A stretch of 35,442 bases of DNA from Flavobacterium aciduliphilum. GTDB taxonomy: Bacteria > Bacteroidota > Bacteroidia > Flavobacteriales > Flavobacteriaceae. Made by a program: the position numbers and the translations under genes. Positions 1 through 8,083 of this stretch are shown here, one piece after another (position 1 is the stretch's first letter; every line of letters starts with the position of its first letter). The DNA lies in NCBI RefSeq assembly GCF_003268855.1, contig NZ_QLSZ01000016.1, positions 1 to 35,442 of the forward strand, read 5' to 3'. The notes under the pieces are model-generated. The model was given only the letters and a program-made list of their open reading frames with translations. It made no database searches and was not told the origin of the DNA.

Positions 1-95
1 TCAAAGAAATAGATTACACGGCAATAAAGAAATCAAACGGGGTATTGTTTGATGTAAAAGGAATACTAACTGAAACTATTGACGGAAGGTTGTAA
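1..95 (+). CDS. Nucleotide-sugar dehydrogenase, C-terminal end (partial)
   Basis: Only the last 30 codons are present; the gene enters from the left edge and stops at a TAA that overlaps the next ATG (TAATG). The visible tail contains GVLFDVKGIL and ends DGRL. This resembles the C-terminus of UDP-GlcNAc/UDP-GalNAc 6-dehydrogenases of the WbpO/TviB/Ugd superfamily, where the last Rossmann strand carries a 'DvKg' motif. Such enzymes oxidise C6 of a UDP-sugar to a uronic acid in the cytoplasm. The one-base stop/start overlap with rfbB implies translational coupling in a sugar-nucleotide operon. Family assignment rests on this short tail, so substrate cannot be called. A second member of the same superfamily starts at the right edge of the window. 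Confidence 0.6.
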   Translation, partial: KEIDYTAIKKSNGVLFDVKGILTETIDGRL

Positions 96-1144
96 TGAAA
101 AAAATACTTATAACAGGCGGGGCTGGTTTTATTGGTTCACATGTAGTAAGAAGATTTGTGAACAAATATCCGAATTATCATATATATAATCTAGATGCAT
201 TGACCTATGCGGGAAATCTGGAAAATATTGTAGATATAGAGCAAAAACAAAATTATACTTTTATTAAAGGAGATATTGTTGATGCAGATTTTATAAATAC
301 ATTGTTTAAAGAACATCAATTTGATGGTGTTTTGCATTTGGCTGCAGAATCTCATGTAGATAGATCAATCACAGACCCATTAAGTTTTGTAAAGACAAAT
401 GTCATTGGAACGATGAATTTATTGAATGCAGCAAAAGAAATATGGAAAGGAAATTATGAAGGAAAGAGGTTTTATCATATCTCAACAGATGAGGTTTATG
501 GATCTTTAGGAGAGACAGGTTTATTTACAGAAACTACCTCATATGATCCTAATTCACCTTATTCAGCTTCAAAAGCTAGTTCAGATCATTTTGTTAGGGC
601 TTATGGAGAAACTTATGGTTTGCCATATGTTTTGACAAATTGTTCAAATAATTATGGACCCAATCATTTTCCAGAAAAATTAATACCGTTGTTTATTAAT
701 AATATAATTAATAAAAAATCACTGCCTGTTTATGGAGACGGGAAATATACAAGAGATTGGTTGTTTGTTGAAGATCATGCAGTTGCGATCGATCTAGTAT
801 TTCATGAAGGTAAAAATCATGAAACTTATAATATTGGAGGTTTTAATGAGTGGCAGAATATTGAATTGGTTAAATTGCTATGCAAACTGATGGATGAAAA
901 ATTAGGAAGAAAAGCAGGTGAGTCTGAAGAATTGATTACTTATGTGAAAGATAGACCAGGACATGATTTAAGGTATGCAATTGACGCATCAAAAATTAAT
1001 AAAGAATTAGGATGGAAACCATCTGTTACATTTGAAGAAGGTTTAGAAAAAACCATTGATTGGTATTTGTCTAATGAAATTTGGTTAAAAAATGTTACAT
1101 CTAGAGATTATAAAAAGTATTATGATAACCAATATAACATGTAA
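95..1144 (+). CDS. rfbB: dTDP-glucose 4,6-dehydratase RfbB/RmlB
   Basis: This extended SDR enzyme converts dTDP-glucose to dTDP-4-keto-6-deoxyglucose, the precursor of rhamnose and other deoxysugars. Visible marks are the N-terminal NAD-binding GGAGFIGSH (residues 8-16), HLAAESHVDRS (81-91), the catalytic STDEVYG (130-136, with Asp132 and Glu133 typical of dehydratases rather than epimerases) and the YSASK catalytic pair Tyr156/Lys160. Its 349 residues are normal for the family. The start is fixed by the TAATG overlap with the preceding dehydrogenase. No rmlA, rmlC or rmlD follows, so the other steps must be encoded elsewhere or the product feeds another deoxysugar route. Confidence 0.95.
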   Translation: MKKILITGGAGFIGSHVVRRFVNKYPNYHIYNLDALTYAGNLENIVDIEQKQNYTFIKGDIVDADFINTLFKEHQFDGVLHLAAESHVDRSITDPLSFVKTNVIGTMNLLNAAKEIWKGNYEGKRFYHISTDEVYGSLGETGLFTETTSYDPNSPYSASKASSDHFVRAYGETYGLPYVLTNCSNNYGPNHFPEKLIPLFINNIINKKSLPVYGDGKYTRDWLFVEDHAVAIDLVFHEGKNHETYNIGGFNEWQNIELVKLLCKLMDEKLGRKAGESEELITYVKDRPGHDLRYAIDASKINKELGWKPSVTFEEGLEKTIDWYLSNEIWLKNVTSRDYKKYYDNQYNM

Positions 1145-1264
1145 AAACCATCAAAAAAAACTTTTTTTATTGAAAATGTAATATTTTTAGTTTGTTTTTT
1201 TTGTTTTTTTAATAAAATTTTAAAAAAACAATGTTTTTAATTAGCTAATTTGCTTTATTATAGT

Positions 1265-1272
1265 TATTTTTG
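1265..1272 (+). promoter_or_regulatory. Putative Bacteroidota -7 element for the OmpA-family gene
   Basis: The octamer TATTTTTG fits the Flavobacterium -7 consensus TAnnTTTG and lies 17 bases before the start codon at 1290. No TTG is found at the expected -33 spacing, so only half the promoter is recognisable. The surrounding intergenic stretch is extremely A/T-rich. Confidence 0.35.
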
Positions 1273-1289
1273 TACAAATTTATGTAAAT

Positions 1290-2639
1290 ATGAGAAAATT
1301 TATACTTTTAGGAGTTATTTTAAATGTTGTATTAGTTTTTGGTCAAACAAAAAAAGTCACAAAAGATTCAATTACCAATTCTTATAATAAATGGACTATT
1401 GAAGGAACAGTAGGTCAATTTAAAGGTGTTAATCCATACGCCGAGGGTTATTTTTCAAGTGATGCTAGTAAGTTCTTAGGAGGTGTGGATGTTAATAGTT
1501 TTTCTATTAGTGCTAGAAGAATGACAGGGGCTAAATTTGGATTTAGACTTGGTTTTCAATATGATCAATTGTCGAATATTAGTAGTAAAAGTTTGCCATT
1601 TAAAGTGCAACAAATTGGTGTAAAAATCGAAGGTGTTATTAATGCAAGCAGATTGTTTAATATTGAAAAACAAATGGGTAGATTTGGTTTGTTGTTACAT
1701 GGTGGTTTGGCTGTTGATCAATTGCAGACTAAAACTCCAAACCCAATTAGTGATAAAAGCAATCCGAATTATTATTTACACAATAATTACAATAGTAAAG
1801 AGTTAAATGGAGGTTTGATAGTTGGAGTTACTCCACAGTATAGAGTTTTTGATAGATTGGCTGTTTTTGCAGATGTTACGGTACAGAATAATTACAGACA
1901 GCATTTGGCTTGGGATGGGAGTTATTCAGCTAGTTCAAATAATTTAAGAGGTCAATCAATAACAACTTCTTTTGGTTTGTCTTATGCTTTAGGAAGTGAT
2001 AAGCTTCATGGGGATTGGTCGATCATCAAAAGTGAAGAACAAGAACAAATTGATAAACTAAACAAAAAAATAGGTGATTTAGAAAAGTTACTAAATGATA
2101 CAGATAAAGATGGTGTTCCTGATTATCTAGACCAAGAAAATAATTCTGTTGCTGGTGTAGCAGTTGATTCAAGAGGTAAAATGGTAGACTTAAATAGAAA
2201 TGGTGTTCCTGATGAAATTGAAAAATACATAACAAAAACTGTTAATAATGCTGTAGATGTTGAAGGTCCTGAAGTTAATAATTATTTAATGCAAAGTATA
2301 ATTGACAATGGGTATGCTGCAGTTTTCTTTGATACTAATATGGCTACACCAAACTATTATTCTACAGAAGGACTTGATTTTATTAGAATGTATATGAAAG
2401 CAAACCCAGATGTATCGATTTTATTGATAGGTCATGCTGATCAAATAGGAAATAAATCTAAAAACATGACTTTGTCAGAAAATAGAGCTAAGGCTACAAA
2501 AGAAGTATTAGTTAAATCTGGAATTAGTGCTGATAGGTTAGTGATTCAAGCTGGAGGTGTTGATGATTCAGTAGATCCAACTTCAGAAAAAGCGAGAAGC
2601 CTTGTAAGAAAAGTAACTTTTAAAGTAATTAAAAAGTAA
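1290..2639 (+). CDS. OmpA-family outer-membrane protein with TSP3-like calcium repeats
   Basis: The 449-residue protein begins with a signal peptide (about 1-18, ending VFGQ). A beta-rich region to about residue 235 looks like an outer-membrane barrel. A short coiled coil follows (about 247-270, KLNKKIGDLEKLLND). Two aspartate-rich thrombospondin type 3-like calcium motifs come next (DTDKDGVPDYLD and DLNRNGVPDE). The C-terminal OmpA peptidoglycan-binding domain (about 335-449) has IGHAD and LSENRAKAT. It probably tethers the outer membrane to peptidoglycan. It has its own terminator just downstream and so is probably monocistronic. This barrel/TSP3/OmpA arrangement is common in Bacteroidota; a specific role cannot be read from sequence. 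Confidence 0.85.
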   Translation: MRKFILLGVILNVVLVFGQTKKVTKDSITNSYNKWTIEGTVGQFKGVNPYAEGYFSSDASKFLGGVDVNSFSISARRMTGAKFGFRLGFQYDQLSNISSKSLPFKVQQIGVKIEGVINASRLFNIEKQMGRFGLLLHGGLAVDQLQTKTPNPISDKSNPNYYLHNNYNSKELNGGLIVGVTPQYRVFDRLAVFADVTVQNNYRQHLAWDGSYSASSNNLRGQSITTSFGLSYALGSDKLHGDWSIIKSEEQEQIDKLNKKIGDLEKLLNDTDKDGVPDYLDQENNSVAGVAVDSRGKMVDLNRNGVPDEIEKYITKTVNNAVDVEGPEVNNYLMQSIIDNGYAAVFFDTNMATPNYYSTEGLDFIRMYMKANPDVSILLIGHADQIGNKSKNMTLSENRAKATKEVLVKSGISADRLVIQAGGVDDSVDPTSEKARSLVRKVTFKVIKK

Positions 2640-2658
2640 GAATAATATATTTTGATTA

Positions 2659-2687
2659 AGCCCTCTTTTTAAGAGGGTTTTTTTTTG
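2659..2687 (+). terminator. Rho-independent terminator after the OmpA-family gene
   Basis: A perfect 7-bp stem (CCCTCTT at 2661-2667, AAGAGGG at 2671-2677, loop TTT) is followed directly by a run of nine T. It lies 20 bases after the stop codon. Confidence 0.85.
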
Positions 2688-2735
2688 TTTTTTAATTAGA
2701 AAATCTTAATTTTATCTTTATATAATCCTAAATTT

Positions 2736-3767
2736 ATGAAAAGAAGAGTAATATTTTTATTATACATGTTGTTGTGTATAAATACAAATGCGCAAAATTA
2801 TAGAAATGCTAAAGCGTATATAAATGATTTTGGTAAAAATGAATTGTTTGTTAAAGAAGCTTTGATGGAATATTCACGATCGATTATTGACTATAATCCT
2901 GAATATAGAACTGAGGATGAACTAGAGCGTATTTATAAAAAATTAGAAGAAATAAATGCAAATTTAGTAAAGAACGATATTGGGTTTAATGGTGATGTTG
3001 GGTTGAGAGATGAGTTTATGGAGCTCAATAATAAAACGATAGCTTTATTGAAAAATAAAACATTAAAATTAAATGATTATGGCTTTCAAAGTGATTTAGA
3101 CTATGGTAATATATTGAAGAATTTTTCGAATAAAGAAATCGAAATAGCTAAATACTATTCTGATATTATTGAATATGAAAAATATAAAAAAGATTTTGGA
3201 TTAAAATATAATTTAATTGTTAGGAATTATAGTGGTAAAAACGTTTTTGAATATGATGCTTATCAAAATTTAATATTTTATAAGTTGAATGTTTTAGATG
3301 AAAAGTTAATGAAGTTATACAAAATGAAGGATTTGGAGAAGCTTGATGAATGTTTGGTTTATATGAATACTATAATTAAGGAGTCCTACTATAAGACAAA
3401 CCAAATGAAAGATGATTTTGCTGATAGGAGTTTAAATGATATTAATGTTGAGTTAATAGCTTTTTTTCAAAATCAAAATGATAACCTTAGAAATCTGTAT
3501 TTCCAATATTACTCTCTAAGTGATGCACTTGAAAAACAAAAAAATGTTATTTCAAATTCTCAAGATGCTATGCAAATAGAGACTTATAATGAGTTGGTCA
3601 AAAAATATAACCTAGCAAAAAATATTTATTTTGATACTTTGTTTGATAATCAAGTGGCAAAAAAACAATTAATTGAAAGATGGTATCAAACAAATAGTTT
3701 GTTTTTGAAAAACAACATTATTTTCGAGGATATTTTTGAAAAATATGTTACTGAAAAAAAAGATTAA
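2736..3767 (+). CDS. Secreted or periplasmic protein of unknown function
   Basis: I do not recognise this 343-residue protein. It opens with a clear signal peptide (MKRRVIFLLYMLLCINTNAQ), giving export with cleavage near residue 20. The mature part is rich in Lys, Asn, Tyr, Asp and Leu and has long stretches of helix-like pattern. There are no cysteines forming a lipobox, no membrane segment after the signal and no T9SS sorting domain. It sits between a terminator on the left and the consensus promoter of the T9SS module on the right, so it is probably transcribed alone. TATCTTTA at 2713-2720 is one mismatch from the -7 consensus. The start is fixed by the signal peptide. Confidence 0.7.
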   Translation: MKRRVIFLLYMLLCINTNAQNYRNAKAYINDFGKNELFVKEALMEYSRSIIDYNPEYRTEDELERIYKKLEEINANLVKNDIGFNGDVGLRDEFMELNNKTIALLKNKTLKLNDYGFQSDLDYGNILKNFSNKEIEIAKYYSDIIEYEKYKKDFGLKYNLIVRNYSGKNVFEYDAYQNLIFYKLNVLDEKLMKLYKMKDLEKLDECLVYMNTIIKESYYKTNQMKDDFADRSLNDINVELIAFFQNQNDNLRNLYFQYYSLSDALEKQKNVISNSQDAMQIETYNELVKKYNLAKNIYFDTLFDNQVAKKQLIERWYQTNSLFLKNNIIFEDIFEKYVTEKKD

Positions 3768-3837
3768 TACTCTTTGATGTTAATTAAATCTAAAATGTTT
3801 TATTGATAATTAATTTTGTAAACTCATAACTAATCTT

Positions 3838-3867
3838 TGTTTGATGAATAATATATACATATATTTG
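3838..3867 (+). promoter_or_regulatory. Consensus flavobacterial promoter of the T9SS module
   Basis: TTG at 3838-3840, a spacer of exactly 19 bases, then TATATTTG at 3860-3867. This matches the described Flavobacterium promoter pattern (TTG, about 19 bases, TAnnTTTG). Transcription would begin near 3874, leaving a leader of about 70 bases before the ATG at 3947. Confidence 0.65.
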
Positions 3868-3946
3868 TGAACTTTATAAAAAAAAGAAGTAACTAATGTG
3901 TTAACTTAAATGTATTTATAAAATAAACTCAACTAAATTCTAGCTT

Positions 3947-6900
3947 ATGACCAAAAAAATACCTCGATGGGGAAAGTTTAAATGTCTTTGTTTTTACTTT
4001 TTTTTATTCTTATTGTCAACAAAAATCGTAGCACAGTGTCCAACGGTTTCTAATCCAAATCAAACATTTTGTAATACCCAATCGCCAACAGTTAATAATC
4101 TTGTAGCGACAAATAATGGTGGGGGTATAGTTTGGTATGCTACCGCTACTTCAACAACCCCGTTGACTTCTTCTACACCTTTAATAAATGGAGAAGATTA
4201 TTTTGCCGATAGTTCTGCTGGCACATGTGGAACTAGACAACAGGTGATAGTCACGATTTATTCTGCGCCTACAGGACAAAATTTTCAAGGAGTTTGTGTT
4301 GAAAGCGCTAATCAGGCAACTATAAATTCTCTAATAGCTGTTGGGAATAATATTCAATGGTATACCGCTCCGTCTGGAGGTAATGCGTTGCCTAGTAATA
4401 CAGTTTTGGTAGATAATACTATTTATTATGCAAGTCAAACAAATCCAAATACAGGTTGCCAAACTTCAAGATTATCTGTTTTTGTTAATGTTGGATTTGT
4501 ACCAGTTCCAACTGGCGATTCTAATCAAATATTTTGTAACAATCCTTCTAATCCACCAACAGTTTCAAGTTTAAATGCTAGTGGAAACAATAATTGGTAC
4601 GATTCTCCTACATCGGTGGTTCCTTTGGATTTAGCAACACCGTTAGTATCAGGACAAAGCTATTTTGCAACGACTGTGGACCCACCATGCGAAAGTTCAA
4701 ATAGATTGGAGGTTGTTGTTACATTAATGAATCCAAATAATTCAGGGACTAATGGTTCTTTATCAATTTGTTCAAGTCAAATAGCAAGTAATCCTACAAG
4801 AAATTTATTTTCAATTCTTGGAGGAACACCTCAAACAAATGGAGTTTGGTCTGGTCCATTAACTACTTCTAATGGTTATTTAGGAACAGTCAATATTTCT
4901 TCATTAACTGCCGCTGGGAGTCCTTATGTTTTTTCTTACACTGTGAGTAATCTGGTTTGTGCTCCAAGTACTTCTACCGTAACAATAACCATTACACAAG
5001 AACAAGTTCCAACGTTTACAGCATTAGGGCCATATTGTCAGAATGCTACACCAGGAACCTTACCGTTAACTTCGAATAATTCAATAACAGGAACATGGTC
5101 ACCATCCGTGATTTCGACAGCAACAGTAGGAACGCAAACATATACCTTTACACCAAGTGCAGGACAATGTGCAAGTGTAACCACAATGAATGTTACGATC
5201 AATGCGCCAACAGTTCCGATATTTACAGCATTAGGGCCATATTGTCAGAATGCTACACCAGGAACCTTACCGTTGACTTCGAATAATTCAATAACAGGAA
5301 CGTGGTCACCATCCGTGATTTCGACAGCAACAGTAGGAACACAAACATATACCTTTACACCAAGTGCAGGACAATGTGCAAGTGTAACCACGATGGATGT
5401 TACGATCAATGCGCCAACAGTTCCGATATTTACAGCATTAGGGCCATATTGTCAGAATGCTACACCAGGAACCTTACCGTTGACTTCGAATAATTCAATA
5501 ACAGGAACGTGGTCACCATCCGTGATTTCGACAGCAACAGTAGGAACGCAAACATATACCTTTACACCAAGTGCAGGACAATGTGCAAGTGTAACCACAA
5601 TGAATATTACAATTAATTTACTTCCAGATGCAGGAACAAATGGTGTATTATCTATTTGTAGTAATGCTACACCACAAAATTTATTTACTTCATTAGGAGG
5701 TGCTCCTCAAACCGGTGGAGTTTGGACACCCACATTAGCTAGTGGTACAGGTGTATTTAATCCATCGGTTGATGCTGATGGAGTGTATACTTATACTGTA
5801 ACTGGTATTTCTCCATGCGGTAGTGCTTCAGCTACAGTAACGGTAACAAAAACTCAAGCTCCAAATCCTGGTACAAATACTACCTTAAACTTATGTATAA
5901 ATAGTTCTAGTGCTGATTTGTTTACCTCTTTGGGAGGAACTCCTCAAACAGGTGGGGTGTGGTCACCCGCTCTATCAAGTGGTACAGGTGTTTTTAATCC
6001 TTCAACAGATATGGCTGGATTGTACACATATACTTTAGCAGCAACAGGCGCTTGTCCAGCTCAAAGCGCATCAGTTAATGTTATTGTAAATCCATTACCA
6101 AATGCTGGAACAAATGGAACATTGTCAATTTGTAGCAATGCCACACCGCAGAATTTATTTGCTTCTTTGGGAGGTACACCACAACTTGGAGGAGTCTGGA
6201 CCCCTGCATTAGCAAGTGGCACAGGTGTATTTAATCCTTCTGTAGATGCAGATGGAGTGTATACTTATACGGTAACAGGAATCGCTCCGTGTGGTAATGC
6301 TACTGCGACAGTTACTGTAACAAAAACACAAGCTCCAAATTCAGGAGTAAGTGGAACGCTTAATGTTTGTAGTAATGGTACATCACAAGATTTATATGCG
6401 TCATTAGGAGGATCACCTCAAGCAGGAGGAATTTGGTCACCATCATTATCTAGTGGAACAGGAGTATTTAATCCAACTGTTGATGCTGCAGGAGTTTATA
6501 CTTATACAGTATCAGGTACTGCCCCTTGTTCAAGTTTAGGGTCAACAGTAACTGTTAGTATTTCACAAGCACCAAATGCGGGTACTGATGGTGTGTTAAC
6601 TATATGTAGTAATGGAAAACCTAAAGATTTATTTTTATATTTAGGAGGAACTCCTCAATCTGGAGGAGTATGGTCACCATCATTATCTAGTGGAACAGGA
6701 ATATTTAACCCAGCAGTAGATACAGCAGGAATATACACATACACTGTTGTTACGTCTTCTGCGTGCGTGCCAGGGCAAGCTACTGTAAATGTTACGGTTG
6801 ACACAACTTGTCCAGCTATCGAAATTATTGCTCCTGATGGTTTCTCACCAAATGGAGATACAGTAAATGATGAGTTCGTAGTTCAAAATTTAGCCGACTT

Positions 6901-7108
6901 GTATCCAAACTTTACTTTGAAAATATACAATAGATATGGAAATGTGTTATATGAAGGCAACAGCTCAACACCAAATTGGAATGGAAAGGCCTCTCAAGGA
7001 ATGACTATGGGTGAAGGATTAGCGCCTACAGGAGTTTATTTTTATGTTATTGAATTTAATGATGGTGTACGAAAACCTTTACAAGGAAGAGTTTATTTAA
7101 GCAGGTAA
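3947..7108 (+). CDS. Repeat-rich T9SS cargo with type B (gliding-motility-associated) C-terminal domain
   Basis: This 1053-residue surface or secreted protein has a signal peptide ending near residue 30 (STKIVAQ). It then has three diverged Ig-like units of about 80 residues (from CPTVSNPNQ). Three nearly identical 69-residue repeats follow (from residue 354, ALGPYCQNATPG), then five 79-residue repeats (560-954). The type B sorting domain runs from about 958 to 1053 (DGFSPNGD, LKIYNRYGN, TGVYFYVIEF, GRVYLSR). In the family, type B domains direct export through the type IX secretion system and depend on a SprF-like partner, and such a gene lies 11 bases downstream. The architecture suggests an adhesin. 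Cysteines recur at fixed places in the repeats, suggesting disulphide-stabilised Ig-like folds. The ligand is not predictable. Confidence 0.9.
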   Translation: MTKKIPRWGKFKCLCFYFFLFLLSTKIVAQCPTVSNPNQTFCNTQSPTVNNLVATNNGGGIVWYATATSTTPLTSSTPLINGEDYFADSSAGTCGTRQQVIVTIYSAPTGQNFQGVCVESANQATINSLIAVGNNIQWYTAPSGGNALPSNTVLVDNTIYYASQTNPNTGCQTSRLSVFVNVGFVPVPTGDSNQIFCNNPSNPPTVSSLNASGNNNWYDSPTSVVPLDLATPLVSGQSYFATTVDPPCESSNRLEVVVTLMNPNNSGTNGSLSICSSQIASNPTRNLFSILGGTPQTNGVWSGPLTTSNGYLGTVNISSLTAAGSPYVFSYTVSNLVCAPSTSTVTITITQEQVPTFTALGPYCQNATPGTLPLTSNNSITGTWSPSVISTATVGTQTYTFTPSAGQCASVTTMNVTINAPTVPIFTALGPYCQNATPGTLPLTSNNSITGTWSPSVISTATVGTQTYTFTPSAGQCASVTTMDVTINAPTVPIFTALGPYCQNATPGTLPLTSNNSITGTWSPSVISTATVGTQTYTFTPSAGQCASVTTMNITINLLPDAGTNGVLSICSNATPQNLFTSLGGAPQTGGVWTPTLASGTGVFNPSVDADGVYTYTVTGISPCGSASATVTVTKTQAPNPGTNTTLNLCINSSSADLFTSLGGTPQTGGVWSPALSSGTGVFNPSTDMAGLYTYTLAATGACPAQSASVNVIVNPLPNAGTNGTLSICSNATPQNLFASLGGTPQLGGVWTPALASGTGVFNPSVDADGVYTYTVTGIAPCGNATATVTVTKTQAPNSGVSGTLNVCSNGTSQDLYASLGGSPQAGGIWSPSLSSGTGVFNPTVDAAGVYTYTVSGTAPCSSLGSTVTVSISQAPNAGTDGVLTICSNGKPKDLFLYLGGTPQSGGVWSPSLSSGTGIFNPAVDTAGIYTYTVVTSSACVPGQATVNVTVDTTCPAIEIIAPDGFSPNGDTVNDEFVVQNLADLYPNFTLKIYNRYGNVLYEGNSSTPNWNGKASQGMTMGEGLAPTGVYFYVIEFNDGVRKPLQGRVYLSR
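5006..5617 (+). repeat. Three 207-bp in-frame tandem repeats, nearly identical
   Basis: Copies begin at 5006, 5213 and 5420, each exactly 207 bp (69 codons). GCATTAGGGCC recurs at 5021, 5228 and 5435. The copies differ at only a few positions (for example aacgttt/gatattt at the start and atgaatgtt/atggatgtt near the end). Such near identity implies recent duplication or ongoing gene conversion, and copy number could change by recombination without breaking frame. Confidence 0.9.
5624..6808 (+). repeat. Five in-frame 237-bp (79-residue) repeats, diverged
   Basis: Each unit begins with a Pro codon (PDAGT, PNPGT, PNAGT, PNSGV, PNAGT) at 5624, 5861, 6098, 6335 and 6572. Each carries a conserved LGG-PQ-GG-W core and SGTG-FNP motif and ends with a beta strand before the next unit. 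All five are exactly 79 residues although the sequences have diverged. Units 1 and 3 are the closest pair. Confidence 0.85.
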
Positions 7109-7119
7109 TTAAGAAAAGT

Positions 7120-8073
7120 ATGATTTTTATGAAAAATAATAAAATAAAATATTTGATTCAATTAAGTGCATTATTGGCTTGCTTTGTTGTTTCAGCTCAA
7201 CAGAATCCACAGTTTACCCAATATATGTATAATATGAGTGTGGTAAACCCAGCTTATGCTACGGATGATTTAAATACAATTAATGTAGGTGGGTTTTATA
7301 GAGCTCAATGGGTAGGTGCTGTGGGTGGTCCTACTACAGGAAGTTTTTTTGCGCATAGTGCACTAGGAAAAAATGTTGAAGGAGGAATTTCTGTTGTACA
7401 TGACCAAATTGGTGATGTTGTAAAAGAAAGCAATGTCTATGCTGATTTTGCTTATGTTTTACCTGTAAGTGAAACAAATAAATTTTCTTTCGGTATTAAG
7501 GCAGGGGCCACTTTTTTTAGTACTAATTTTAATGGATTTGTATATTCTGACCCATTACCTGATGCAGCATTTGCAAACAATTTAAGTAAAACCTTTCCAA
7601 ATATTGGTTTAGGAACGTTTTATTTTGGAAAGAATTATTATGTTGGATTTTCTGCTCCAAACATTCTTAATTCAAAACACTTAGATAATAAAGATGGTAT
7701 TGTTAGAACAGGATCACAAGAAATCCATTACTATCTTACAGGAGGATATGTTATACCAATCAATGAAAATCTTAAGTTAAAACCTGCATTGATGGCTATT
7801 GGAGTCTCAGGAGCGCCTGTGTCCATTGATGTGACAACAAATGTGCTTATAAACAATGTTTTTGAAGCTGGGGTCGGTTATCGAATTGGAGATTCAATGA
7901 ATGCTCTCGTAAATTTCAAAGTGACACCTGCTTTAAGAGTGGGGTATGCTTATGATTATACATTGTCAAATTTGGGTAGATTTAATTCAGGATCTCATGA
8001 GATTATGTTATTGTTTGATCTTTTTAAATCAAAAAATATTAATGGTTATGACAAATCACCAAGGTTCTTCTAA
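7120..8073 (+). CDS. PorP/SprF-family type IX secretion membrane protein
   Basis: The 317-residue outer-membrane protein has a signal peptide (cleavage near VVSAQ) followed by the family signature QNPQFTQYMYN and VVNPAYA. Alternating beta strands to the end suggest a barrel (HEIMLLFDLF at the C-terminus). In Flavobacterium johnsoniae the relative SprF is needed for secretion of the type B cargo SprB. This copy, between a type B cargo and a PorE-like protein, is probably the dedicated partner of the upstream gene. The annotated ATG at 7120 could be replaced by the one at 7129 (MKNNK), which gives a more usual signal peptide. The gene is 11 bases after the cargo stop and 10 bases before the next start. 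Confidence 0.9.
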   Translation: MIFMKNNKIKYLIQLSALLACFVVSAQQNPQFTQYMYNMSVVNPAYATDDLNTINVGGFYRAQWVGAVGGPTTGSFFAHSALGKNVEGGISVVHDQIGDVVKESNVYADFAYVLPVSETNKFSFGIKAGATFFSTNFNGFVYSDPLPDAAFANNLSKTFPNIGLGTFYFGKNYYVGFSAPNILNSKHLDNKDGIVRTGSQEIHYYLTGGYVIPINENLKLKPALMAIGVSGAPVSIDVTTNVLINNVFEAGVGYRIGDSMNALVNFKVTPALRVGYAYDYTLSNLGRFNSGSHEIMLLFDLFKSKNINGYDKSPRFF

Positions 8074-8083
8074 AATTAATCCT

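Noticed and set aside
1153..1180. A-run/T-run after rfbB as a terminator
   Set aside because: The only pairing is between A and T homopolymers around a one-base loop, with no G/C stem; too weak to call.
5095..5493. Two short identical-looking open frames in another frame of the 207-bp repeats
   Set aside because: They arise because the cargo repeats are identical in DNA; they have no start context or homology of their own.
5006..5617. CRISPR-like direct repeats
   Set aside because: Units are 207 bp, contiguous with no spacers, and in frame within a protein-coding gene.
7946..8083. N-terminal extension of the PorE-like protein inside the PorP gene
   Set aside because: The extension lacks a signal peptide and overlaps the PorP gene by 128 bases; ATG 8084 gives a proper signal peptide and a 10-base gap.
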